Shown: positions 1 to 5,561 of the stretch, in pieces | How positions within the stretch are numbered: the first letter of the stretch is position 1 | Layout of the letters: every line of letters begins with the position of its first letter | From: Planctomycetota bacterium | GTDB lineage: Bacteria > Planctomycetota > Planctomycetia > Pirellulales > Pirellulaceae | Direction of reading: 5' to 3' | DNA length: 6,332 bases | Assembly: GCA_019347795.1 (NCBI GenBank) | Contig: JAHWKS010000361.1 | Location: 1 to 6,332 of the forward strand | The notes under the pieces: model-generated | What the model was told of the DNA's origin: nothing | What the model saw: only the letters and a program-made list of their open reading frames with translations | Database searches by the model: none | Program-made: the position numbers and the translations under genes

Positions 1-641
1 TGATAGAGCCGGTCGCCCCGGTCGAAGCCCACATGCGCCGAACAGCCCTCTTCGCGGAGACGCTCGCACTTCTCCACCAGATCCGCAGCCGCCTCCGGTG
101 TGTCGCAGATCGCTTCCGCCTCCTGCTCTGACACCTCAGGCACTTCCAACAGATCAAGGAAGCCGCCGACCAAATCGGAAGCCTCTGCCGAACCAGGATC
201 GAGCGAACGCAGGTACACGCGTCGATACCAGTCGAAGGAAGACCGGAACCGGGCAAGGAACGACGGAGGCAGGCCGACCTCGCAAGCATGTTGTATGTTC
301 TGACACCTTAAGCGCTGCCAGGACATGCACTGGGGTTGTTTCTTCCGGGCCAGCTTCTTGGGCATGTAGTTCGTGATGCGGGTCACCACGTCGCCGAAGG
401 ACGCCATCACCTTGAGGTAGCCGCCGTAGTGCCGGTCGCCGAGAATGCGGCAGACGATTTTGCTGTGGACCGGGACCGGCGCGTCGGACTCCAGCGACTT
501 GGCGAGGATCATCGCCGCGAAGTAGCGGGTTGGTGCGTGCTCGACGCACACCAGTCGCTCCACCACGTCCGGCGGGAGCAGAACGGCCTCCGTGGCACCG
601 TCCGCCTCGTTGCTTTTCTTTTGGGTCTCCTCCCCTATCAT
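1..641 (-). CDS. Unrecognised protein, C-terminus beyond the left edge
   Basis: An open frame starts at the ATG at 639-641 and continues without a stop for 213 codons to the edge, so the C-terminus is missing. I do not recognise the family. The first 20 or so residues are polar. Residues 24-90 have a regular hydrophobic pattern (DVVERL, RYFAAMILAKSL, HSKIVCRILGDRHYGGYLKVM) that could be a winged-helix DNA-binding fold. Residues 85-125 are basic with several cysteines, and 150-200 are acidic and helical. The last visible residues (GFDRGDRLY) precede an unseen domain. The start lies four bases after the stop of the 55-aa ORF, so it is probably last in the minus-strand run behind the topoisomerase-like gene. 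No good Shine-Dalgarno sequence precedes it. A plasmid-type replication or partition function would fit the neighbourhood, but that is a guess. Confidence 0.72.
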   Translation of the reverse strand, partial: MIGEETQKKSNEADGATEAVLLPPDVVERLVCVEHAPTRYFAAMILAKSLESDAPVPVHSKIVCRILGDRHYGGYLKVMASFGDVVTRITNYMPKKLARKKQPQCMSWQRLRCQNIQHACEVGLPPSFLARFRSSFDWYRRVYLRSLDPGSAEASDLVGGFLDLLEVPEVSEQEAEAICDTPEAAADLVEKCERLREEGCSAHVGFDRGDRLY

Positions 642-645
642 GCTT

Positions 646-813
646 TTACCCGTTACTGGCTCTCCCCGCTTGTAACGAACACGGCTCGTCGCAGTCACCG
701 CCGCGACGGGCCTTTTCTAATGCGCTCGTCCGCCGAAAGACCGACATCGGCGTCTTTCCCCACCGCTGCATCGCCATACTCTCCTCGGGCTTCTCCTCAG
801 TCTTGGCGATCAT
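646..813 (-). CDS. Possible 55-aa hypothetical protein, coupled to the topoisomerase gene
   Basis: The ATG at 811-813 overlaps the TGA of the topoisomerase-like gene as ATGA, the classic arrangement for translational coupling. An AAAGGA Shine-Dalgarno sequence lies inside the end of that gene (plus positions 822-827), 8 bases from the ATG. The frame gives 55 residues beginning MIAKTEEKPEESMAM, ends at a TAA four bases before the next gene, and is rich in Arg, Lys and Glu with no membrane segment. I recognise no family. The translation signals favour a real gene. Against it, the C-terminal half looks compositionally random and a strong plus-strand hairpin (683-717) lies inside it, so this may be a coupled start on a leader-like spacer rather than a folded protein. 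Confidence 0.4.
   Translation of the reverse strand: MIAKTEEKPEESMAMQRWGKTPMSVFRRTSALEKARRGGDCDEPCSLQAGRASNG
683..717 (+). terminator. Plus-strand rho-independent terminator-like hairpin, antisense to the operon
   Basis: The arms at 683-692 (GGCTCGTCGC) and 703-712 (GCGACGGGCC) pair over 10 bp with one G-T wobble and a 10-base loop, and TTTTCT follows at 713-718. This is a good intrinsic terminator for transcription on the plus strand. The minus strand has no T tract after the hairpin. No plus-strand gene is visible upstream of it. It could end an antisense transcript, shield the topoisomerase-like gene from antisense reading, or simply act as a spacer hairpin. Confidence 0.5.
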
Positions 814-3473
814 GAGCCTAATCCTTTCAGCAGTTTGGCGATCTTCTCCCGAATCTGTGGATCGGCGGCTGTAATCGCCTTTGCCAGCAGATTGTTGATG
901 CACTGCGTCCATCGCTCCGGCTTCAGTTCCTTGGACCACGCGGCCACGTCGTCAGCGACGCCGTCGATGTCAACGGCGGTGACGAGCGACCGCACCGCCG
1001 CGTCTACCAGGGAGCCGATGTCGAGTTGCTGCTCGACGCGTTGGCGGATTTGCGTCGCCAACATTGCTCGGCGTTGCTCTCTGGCGTGGGCGGCGATTTC
1101 CCTTTTCGGCGGCACAAGCTTCTTGGCGACGCCGTGCTCTGAGAGCTTCGCCTCCACCCAAGACAAGAAGGCCGGCGTGTCAACGGAGAGTGCGTTAAGC
1201 TCGACCCGCCGGCAGCCGACGTAGTGATATTTTGGTTTCCCGCTTTTGGTCTCTCCCACCCTCACCTGGTCGCCTGTGAAGTATTCGTGCTCCAGGTCCG
1301 TCAACTTGAGACCACTTGGAAGTGCGTTCTTTCGAGTGAACGTCTCGGTGGCCAGTTCCATATCGAGAGCCTCTTTTAGGTTCAACCCGGCGTCGATCAC
1401 CTCGATCGCGTAACGGTGAGCGCCGGTGTCAAGGCTCAGCGTGCGGAAGATGTTGTAGCCGTATGGGTCGCTGTCGTGAAAACACAGGACCTTCATCTTG
1501 TGGCCGCCTTGCGCCGCGTGGATCAGCGCCTTCGCGGCTCGGGGGGCGTACCCCTCGGCGGCGATGATGGCGCAGTCGTACCTCTCCGCAATCTTGCCGT
1601 GTTGGAGCTTCGGCAAGACGCCTTTTTTCTCGAAGTACAAGATCGTGTCGTAGAGGTGCCCCGGAATCTCGTAATCGTCAACGGCCTTGGTGCCGAGCGG
1701 GACCTTGCGTCCGGTGTGCGGCTCCAGCAGAAAGCCCCGGGGATCGCGGTGGCGGCCGGGAATCAGCCCGTGTTCTTCCTCCCACGCATCCACAACGTTG
1801 TCGAACCATTTTTGGGTGAGGTTATTCGTGTTGTACTCTTGGATGCGTGGCCTTACGGCGTAGTACAGATCGCGATCAGAAAACTCGCACGTTCCGCCTT
1901 CCGAAGCGTCATCGACGGCATCCTCCAGCACCAGGCGGATCGCATCTTTCAGGCTGCATTTCGGCCCGCTCTGCCGGCGCTGAAGCTGTCGGCGATACTG
2001 CGCTGCCGCGTCTCTTTCCTCTTGCTTCCGGAGCCGGCGGTATTCATTAGTGACCGATTTGAGGCACTTCTCAATCGCGGCGGCCAGCGCGTTGTGTGGA
2101 TTGATTACGCTCTTGCCACGATCCAGGTAGATGGGAGCGACCGTCGATACGTGCAGCAGGATCACCACCATCGCCTCATCTTCGATCATCTGATGTTCCA
2201 GGAGCCCATCCAGAGACCGGACGACGGGCAACTCGATCGACGGGGAGTAGTTGCAGCCAGTGACCACAAGGCGGTCGTACTCCGTCTCCACAAAGGCCGC
2301 CTCAACCACGAACGGCAGACCGCGGCTGTCCTTGCCGACCTCCTTCTTGTATTTCATCTCGCTGGGGTCGGCCCCCAACTCCGATACCCTCTCTGCGATA
2401 TGCCTCTTCCCGATGCAACCTAACTTTTCGGGCTGAGGGGTCTTGCCGTGCTCCTGCATCGACTTGAGCAACTTGCCGACGAGCTCGTCGGAGATGCCTT
2501 CCTCCGTCACGAGGTCGGAAAGGTTTGCACGGTGCAGGCGCGTTTCGGACAGCACGGCCTTGACGGCGTCCGACCTCTTGAGGCCGGCGAAATACTCTTT
2601 CAGAAACGCCGTCACCTTCTGGTCGGTCCCGTCTTCCTCGTTCTTGGCGATGCACGCAACCAGAAGCCGCTTGAGCGATTCTGGGTCATGCCAGCCCGGC
2701 GGCTCTGGATTCGCGGCGGTCCACTTGCCGCACTTGTCGGCCGTCCGCTCCCAGGTGAATTTGGCCCCGCCCTCCACGTTCAGGTGCAGCGTGATGTGGG
2801 GGTTCAGGAACGCGTACTTCCGGCAAAAGAGAACAAACCCGAATGGTCCGCGCTCGGCCAGTGTGCAAGGGGCCTCGCCGAGCGAAACCTCGCAAAATGT
2901 ACTTTTTGGAGTCCCGTCTTCGTTGAGTGTGCAAGGATACTTGCCGTTGCCAGAATGCTCGATTTGTACTTTTTTATGATCCGGCTTCGGAACCTGCTTG
3001 AGTGGATCGACTTTAACGGCGATCTCATGGCGGATGCCCCTCGCTTCGTATACTGCCCTGCCTTTGGCTCCGGCCAGAACGTAAGGGATTCCCACAATGC
3101 ACTTGCCGGCGTTCCCCTGCGCGCCTCGACACGGCGCGCGGAATGCCTCCCGGCTGGAGAACCGCCGGTCGAAGTCGAGCATCCCCTTGACCACCTTCTC
3201 CCGGATGCCATCCCCGTTGTCGCGGACGGAAAGAGTCGTGCCGGTGAGTGTCACCCAGATTTCCGGTAAGCGGCCGATTTCCTCACAATGGTCGGCGGCG
3301 TTGTCGAGCAGTTCCTTGAGGATCGCACGAGGCCAGAGTGGGCGCCCGTAGCCGATCTGCTTGGTTAGCTCCGTCTCGCTAAGGAATTCCAAACTGCGGC
3401 TCAGAGAGAACGCTTCCCGCACTGAAGATTTCGCCCCTGCCCGTTTCTTGACCGCGCCCGTTTGTGCTAGCAT
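810..3473 (-). CDS. Fused type IIB topoisomerase-like protein (Topo VIB-type ATPase + Topo VIA/Spo11-type module)
   Basis: Predicted ATP-dependent DNA double-strand cleavage or strand-passage enzyme combining both Topo VI subunits in one chain. Numbered from the ATG at 3473 (887 aa): N-box with E54 and N58 (KELLDNAADH); G1 box at 85-90 (DNGDGI); G2/ATP-lid at 116-128 (RGAQGNAGKCIVG); GLPFVVEAAF near 385-394 and a transducer segment (LLHVSTVAPIYLDRGKSVIN) with candidate switch lysine K454. The A-type half has SDRDLYYA, with R534 and catalytic tyrosine Y538, then Toprim E615 (YFEKKG) and D667/D669 in HDSDPYGYNI. A charged extension of about 190 residues follows. The B-A fusion resembles DNA topoisomerase VIII of plasmids; a nuclease role in DNA processing or defence is an alternative. 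A GTG at 3510-3512 would add 13 residues but has no Shine-Dalgarno; the ATG has GGGG at 3483-3486, nine bases upstream. The start is uncertain, the family is not. Confidence 0.9.
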   Translation of the reverse strand: MLAQTGAVKKRAGAKSSVREAFSLSRSLEFLSETELTKQIGYGRPLWPRAILKELLDNAADHCEEIGRLPEIWVTLTGTTLSVRDNGDGIREKVVKGMLDFDRRFSSREAFRAPCRGAQGNAGKCIVGIPYVLAGAKGRAVYEARGIRHEIAVKVDPLKQVPKPDHKKVQIEHSGNGKYPCTLNEDGTPKSTFCEVSLGEAPCTLAERGPFGFVLFCRKYAFLNPHITLHLNVEGGAKFTWERTADKCGKWTAANPEPPGWHDPESLKRLLVACIAKNEEDGTDQKVTAFLKEYFAGLKRSDAVKAVLSETRLHRANLSDLVTEEGISDELVGKLLKSMQEHGKTPQPEKLGCIGKRHIAERVSELGADPSEMKYKKEVGKDSRGLPFVVEAAFVETEYDRLVVTGCNYSPSIELPVVRSLDGLLEHQMIEDEAMVVILLHVSTVAPIYLDRGKSVINPHNALAAAIEKCLKSVTNEYRRLRKQEERDAAAQYRRQLQRRQSGPKCSLKDAIRLVLEDAVDDASEGGTCEFSDRDLYYAVRPRIQEYNTNNLTQKWFDNVVDAWEEEHGLIPGRHRDPRGFLLEPHTGRKVPLGTKAVDDYEIPGHLYDTILYFEKKGVLPKLQHGKIAERYDCAIIAAEGYAPRAAKALIHAAQGGHKMKVLCFHDSDPYGYNIFRTLSLDTGAHRYAIEVIDAGLNLKEALDMELATETFTRKNALPSGLKLTDLEHEYFTGDQVRVGETKSGKPKYHYVGCRRVELNALSVDTPAFLSWVEAKLSEHGVAKKLVPPKREIAAHAREQRRAMLATQIRQRVEQQLDIGSLVDAAVRSLVTAVDIDGVADDVAAWSKELKPERWTQCINNLLAKAITAADPQIREKIAKLLKGLGS

Positions 3474-3577
3474 TCCGTTTGTCCCCTTTACTTCCGTTGA
3501 GACGGCATCCACCGCCGATACACGAAAACCCAGACGTGCCCCGGTTTGCCATCCCCAGGGCCGCGACGCTTCTTGAG

Positions 3578-3727
3578 CTACCGAGCCTGACGCCCTGCGT
3601 AGTACACGTCGCGTGTGGAGACGGCGTACTTGCCGCCCTCGCTCGCGAAATTGCGTGCGGCAGCCAGGTCCGGGTATTCCGGCTCGCGATTTACCGATTC
3701 CAAGAAGGATTTGTGGTCATCCGACAT
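3578..3727 (-). CDS. 49-aa small protein resembling the topoisomerase tyrosine motif
   Basis: The ATG at 3725-3727 is preceded at 8 bases by AGGA (plus 3736-3739), and the frame ends in TAG 65-104 bases before the topoisomerase-like gene, depending on that gene's start. The peptide begins MSDDHKSFLESVNREPEYPD and has no signal peptide, membrane segment or known domain. Its C-terminus (residues 28-46) aligns without gaps to residues 523-541 of the neighbouring enzyme. The shared pattern is ASEGG, four residues, S-x-RD-x-YYA-x-R, which includes the presumed catalytic tyrosine. The frame stays open upstream to 3841, but that part overlaps the broken gene and looks non-coding, so the internal ATG with Shine-Dalgarno is preferred. 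It could be a duplicated fragment, a regulator or partner of the enzyme, or a chance resemblance. Confidence 0.6.
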   Translation of the reverse strand: MSDDHKSFLESVNREPEYPDLAAARNFASEGGKYAVSTRDVYYAGRQAR

Positions 3728-3791
3728 TGCGTTGGTCCTAATGCGGCATGAGTGAATCTCACCACCGGCCGCAGCGGCAGGAGCGTGAATC

Positions 3792-4027
3792 TCATTCCAA
3801 CCCTTCACCTCGCTGCGCCCTCTCGGCCAACCACCGTTCAAGCGCGGCGACCGTGCCCCCGTGCGACCTGAGTGGACACCGCAGCGGCCACGGCATCGTC
3901 TGGCACGTCGTCCGCATAGAGCATTTCCGCGATCCGGTCAGCCGACTCCAACGTCCATGCCTCGTCCGGCGCGGCGTCTGCTAGGCGCTCGGGTGAGTCT
4001 CAGCAGGCTGCGAGTCAAGTCGGTCAT
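3792..4027 (-). pseudogene. Small gene broken by two apparent frameshifts
   Basis: A strong start at 4025-4027 opens MTDLTRSLL and then loses coding character. Moving +1 near 3998-4002 restores a protein-like frame (DSPERLADAAPDEAWTLE, then SADRIAEMLYADDVPDDAVAAAV). That frame runs out at a TGA at 3838-3840. A second +1 shift at a run of five G (3856-3860) restores GTVAALERWLAERAQRGEGLE, ending at a TGA at 3792-3794. Removing one base at each place gives a continuous acidic, helical protein of about 77 residues. Frame 0 alone yields only 29 residues and ends in arginine-rich translation. I do not recognise the family. It lies between the excisionase-like gene and the 49-aa gene on the same strand. 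It is either a decayed gene or a real one with two sequence errors; the G-run makes an error plausible for the second shift. Confidence 0.6.
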
Positions 4028-4033
4028 AAGCTG

Positions 4034-4040
4034 TTTCCTC
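4034..4040 (-). promoter_or_regulatory. Shine-Dalgarno sequence of the broken small gene
   Basis: The minus strand reads GAGGAAA six bases before the ATG at 4025-4027. It decides between this start and an in-frame ATG at 4061-4063 that has no such site. It is one of the best ribosome-binding sites in the window, which argues that the downstream frame was once translated. Confidence 0.6.
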
Positions 4041-4102
4041 TTGTGCGGCTGGTTGTGAGTCATGCCAAGCCGGCCGCTTCGGCAAGGCGGTCGGGTTTAC
4101 GG

Positions 4103-4324
4103 TCACTCCTGCTTCGCAACTTGCTCGCTCAACCAGCGCCGCAAATCATCGATTGGGAAAAGCACCACGCCGCCAAGCCGAAAGTGCGGCGGCGCATGAG
4201 GCGACTTCAGCCAGGTGCTGAGCGTCCGGTCTGAGACACCCAATGCTTCGGACGCCTCGTTCAGCCGCAGGCTGACGCGGGGGATCGGCTCGACCGGGAG
4301 CGGCTTGAGAATGGGGCTACTCAC
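4103..4324 (-). CDS. Excisionase/AlpA-type helix-turn-helix DNA-binding protein
   Basis: A 73-aa protein of the MerR-like excisionase (HTH_17) class, the small DNA-binding proteins that direct excision or switch on element genes. Residues 20-40 form the helix-turn-helix (RLNEASEALGVSDRTLSTWL). Residues 48-65 form the wing and following helix (FRLGGVVLFP then IDDLRRWL), a typical arrangement for this family. The GTG start at 4322-4324 is chosen because an AGGAGGG Shine-Dalgarno sequence lies five bases upstream and because it overlaps the stop of the 63-aa gene as GTGAGTAG, indicating translational coupling. A longer form from 4387 would lie inside the neighbouring gene and adds only basic filler. 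It may regulate excision of the element or transcription of the topoisomerase-like operon downstream. The family is clear, but the exact role is inferred from context. Confidence 0.85.
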   Translation of the reverse strand: MSSPILKPLPVEPIPRVSLRLNEASEALGVSDRTLSTWLKSPHAPPHFRLGGVVLFPIDDLRRWLSEQVAKQE

Positions 4325-4508
4325 TGGCGCCCTCCTGGCCGCTATCAAGCGGGGGCACCGCTTCGACGTGGGCATCCCCCCTGCCAATTCGTCGCTCCAA
4401 CTCTCTACGCAGCACGACGGCGCTAGGAGAATTGGGTCCGCCGATCCTTTCGGCCGCCACGAGTGAGCGGATGAGGTCGTCGAGGGAGAGGTCGCAAAGG
4501 CTTGTCAT
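4317..4508 (-). CDS. 63-aa hypothetical protein upstream of the excisionase-like gene
   Basis: The ATG is at 4506-4508 and the TAG at 4317-4319, the latter overlapping the GTG start of the excisionase-like gene. The N-terminal 45 residues look like a helical, charged small protein (LDDLIRSLVAAERIGGP, then VVLRRELERRIGRG); the tail is acidic and low in complexity. There is no signal peptide or membrane segment, and I recognise no family. No Shine-Dalgarno sequence is evident before the start, which could fit leaderless or weakly led initiation as the first gene of the unit. Its tight coupling to the helix-turn-helix gene suggests it belongs to the same regulatory unit. It may also serve mainly to carry ribosomes to the coupled start. 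Confidence 0.6.
   Translation of the reverse strand: MTSLCDLSLDDLIRSLVAAERIGGPNSPSAVVLRRELERRIGRGDAHVEAVPPLDSGQEGASE
4330..4336 (-). promoter_or_regulatory. Shine-Dalgarno sequence fixing the GTG start of the excisionase-like gene
   Basis: The minus strand reads AGGAGGG, five bases before the GTG at 4322-4324. It is a near-perfect ribosome-binding site inside the end of the 63-aa gene, and it supports the 73-residue form over the 94-residue form. Confidence 0.7.
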
Positions 4509-4554
4509 GCCGCCAGACTAGCGGCACTGTAGAGAATCGCCTCACGAAAACACG

Positions 4555-4629
4555 TCCGCCCCACGCAAGGGACGGAGGAAACATAGCGTTTTTCGGGCGA
4601 AGTTTTTTTCGCCCCACGTTCGCCCCACG
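4555..4629. repeat. Three CGCCCCACG repeats with an A/T-loop hairpin between genes
   Basis: CGCCCCACG occurs at 4557-4565, 4610-4618 and 4621-4629. The last two are exact tandem 11-mers (TTCGCCCCACG) and the first differs from them at one base (TCCGCCCCACG). A perfect 7-bp inverted repeat (GGGCGAA at 4595-4601, TTCGCCC at 4608-4614) overlaps the second copy and has a GTTTTT loop. I saw no other copy of the 9-mer in the window. The 121-base gap between the 273-aa and 63-aa genes is where a promoter and operator for the excisionase-like operon would be expected, so these are candidate protein-binding sites. The hairpin lacks a T tract on either strand and is not a convincing terminator. Confidence 0.55.
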
Positions 4630-5451
4630 CTAACCCGCCTGATTTTCCACCGTGGCCTTGAGGATGGGGCGCACCGCCTTGACCTGATAGAAGTACTGTG
4701 GCTCGCGCGGGCCACGGTCCGCGACCTCTTTCCAGCCGTCGCCTGGCCTTCGATTTTCCCGCCACCGAGCCAGACGGTTTTCCATCGCCTTCTGTTCCTT
4801 CCGCTCCAACGAGAGCACCTTCGCGAAATCCCCAGCAGAGAGATAGGCCGCATCCTCTAGCGAGGCGAGGGCGGCCGCTCGATCCTTCGGCGGATTGCCT
4901 TCCCACTTGGCAATGCCATTTCGCACCGCATCCGCCGAAAGACGAAACACTCCATCGGGCAAACTCGCGAAGCCCCACCACTCCCCCGTCTCATCATCCT
5001 GGATAGCGTGGAAGTCGTCATTCTCCACGTGCATGCGCGCCAGCAGCGAAGTCCAGGCGAGGGTGCGGCGGACATGAACGGTCGCGCCGGGCAGGCGAGC
5101 GTAAGGCAAGTTGAATGCCCTCGCGGCCCGCTCGGACAGATCGTACCAGTTTTGGATAGCCGAGCCGATGACGGTCGCCGACACTTCGGTCGGTGGATCT
5201 ATCGAGTAGAGCGCAAACGTTAGGGCTGAGTCTCCGCCAAAGAACTGATACGTCCAGGGGATCGCGCGCAGGTATATCTCCCGCTCGCTAAAATACCTAA
5301 GCCAGAGCGACTCCGGCGGGAACCGCTGGTCGTCCGCAGGCTGATCGCGTAAAGCCACAGCCAGCCTCAATCCCGGCCAGATGTCAGACCACTTCTCAAG
5401 ATCGCTGAGCACCGCGGTGGCGAGGGGGACGGTGAGGCGATGGTCGGGCAT
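4630..5451 (-). CDS. Unrecognised 273-aa protein with a possible DNA-binding C-terminus
   Basis: The ATG is at 5449-5451 and the TAG at 4630-4632. I cannot assign a family to the N-terminal 200 residues, which are soluble, rich in Trp, Phe and Tyr, and without signal peptide or membrane segment. Residues 204-273 hold a helix pair and a basic arm (LSAGDFAKVLSLERKEQKAM, then ENRLARWRENR, WKEV and PQYFYQVKAVRPIL). From memory, this pattern recurs at the C-termini of uncharacterised planctomycete proteins and would suit a helix-turn-helix or winged-helix. It is the first long gene inside the tRNA scar, where an integrase would often sit, but no tyrosine-recombinase R-H-R-Y or serine-recombinase motif is present. 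The upstream region holds overlapping inverted repeats (5459-5518) and no clear Shine-Dalgarno sequence. Confidence 0.78.
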   Translation of the reverse strand: MPDHRLTVPLATAVLSDLEKWSDIWPGLRLAVALRDQPADDQRFPPESLWLRYFSEREIYLRAIPWTYQFFGGDSALTFALYSIDPPTEVSATVIGSAIQNWYDLSERAARAFNLPYARLPGATVHVRRTLAWTSLLARMHVENDDFHAIQDDETGEWWGFASLPDGVFRLSADAVRNGIAKWEGNPPKDRAAALASLEDAAYLSAGDFAKVLSLERKEQKAMENRLARWRENRRPGDGWKEVADRGPREPQYFYQVKAVRPILKATVENQAG

Positions 5452-5458
5452 GGAGAGA

Positions 5459-5518
5459 CTCGCTTGCTATAGAGGCCAGGTCGGCGCCGCGACCGCAAGC
5501 GAGAAAGGTTGCGGTCGC
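5459..5518 (-). promoter_or_regulatory. Overlapping, mutually exclusive inverted repeats before the 273-aa gene
   Basis: Two perfect inverted repeats share bases. The first is GCGACCGCAA (5489-5498) with TTGCGGTCGC (5509-5518), a 10-bp stem with a 10-base loop. The second is CTCGCTTGC (5459-5467) with GCAAGCGAG (5495-5503), a 9-bp stem. They cannot form together because both use 5495-5498. In a minus-strand transcript the second stem would end 7 bases before the AUG and could mask ribosome entry. These may instead be paired operator or recombination-protein sites close to the attachment site. Confidence 0.45.
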
Positions 5519-5561
5519 CGACAAGGCCGCGCCGGTGATCAGCCGGCGGATCGCGTTTATT

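Noticed and set aside
154..549. Minus-strand ORF of 131 codons
   Set aside because: Arginine- and proline-rich translation overlapping, in another frame, the better-supported left-edge gene starting at 641.
1416..2423. Long plus-strand ORF (335 codons)
   Set aside because: It is fully antisense to the topoisomerase-like gene, shows no recognisable domain, and is explained by the GC-rich codons of that gene.
810..3512. Wadjet JetD or Gabija-type defence nuclease
   Set aside because: The Toprim region alone might suggest JetD, but the GHKL ATPase with transducer in the same chain fits Topo VI/VIII, and no Jet or Gabija partner genes are visible.
3693..3795. 34-codon minus-strand ORF (starts MRFTLLPLRP) with an ATGA overlap to the broken gene
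   Set aside because: The overlap is attractive, but there is no Shine-Dalgarno sequence, it runs through the 49-aa gene in another frame, and the translation is uninformative.
4325..4387. 21-residue N-terminal extension of the excisionase-like protein
   Set aside because: It lies within the 63-aa gene and lacks a ribosome-binding site, whereas the GTG at 4324 has AGGAGGG.
4595..4614. Terminator for the 273-aa gene
   Set aside because: The 7-bp hairpin has its A/T run in the loop, not after the stem, on either strand.
4505..4981. Minus-strand ORFs crossing the end of the 273-aa gene (also 4542-4853)
   Set aside because: They are alternative frames of the 273-aa gene and run through the repeat-containing intergenic stretch; composition is not protein-like.
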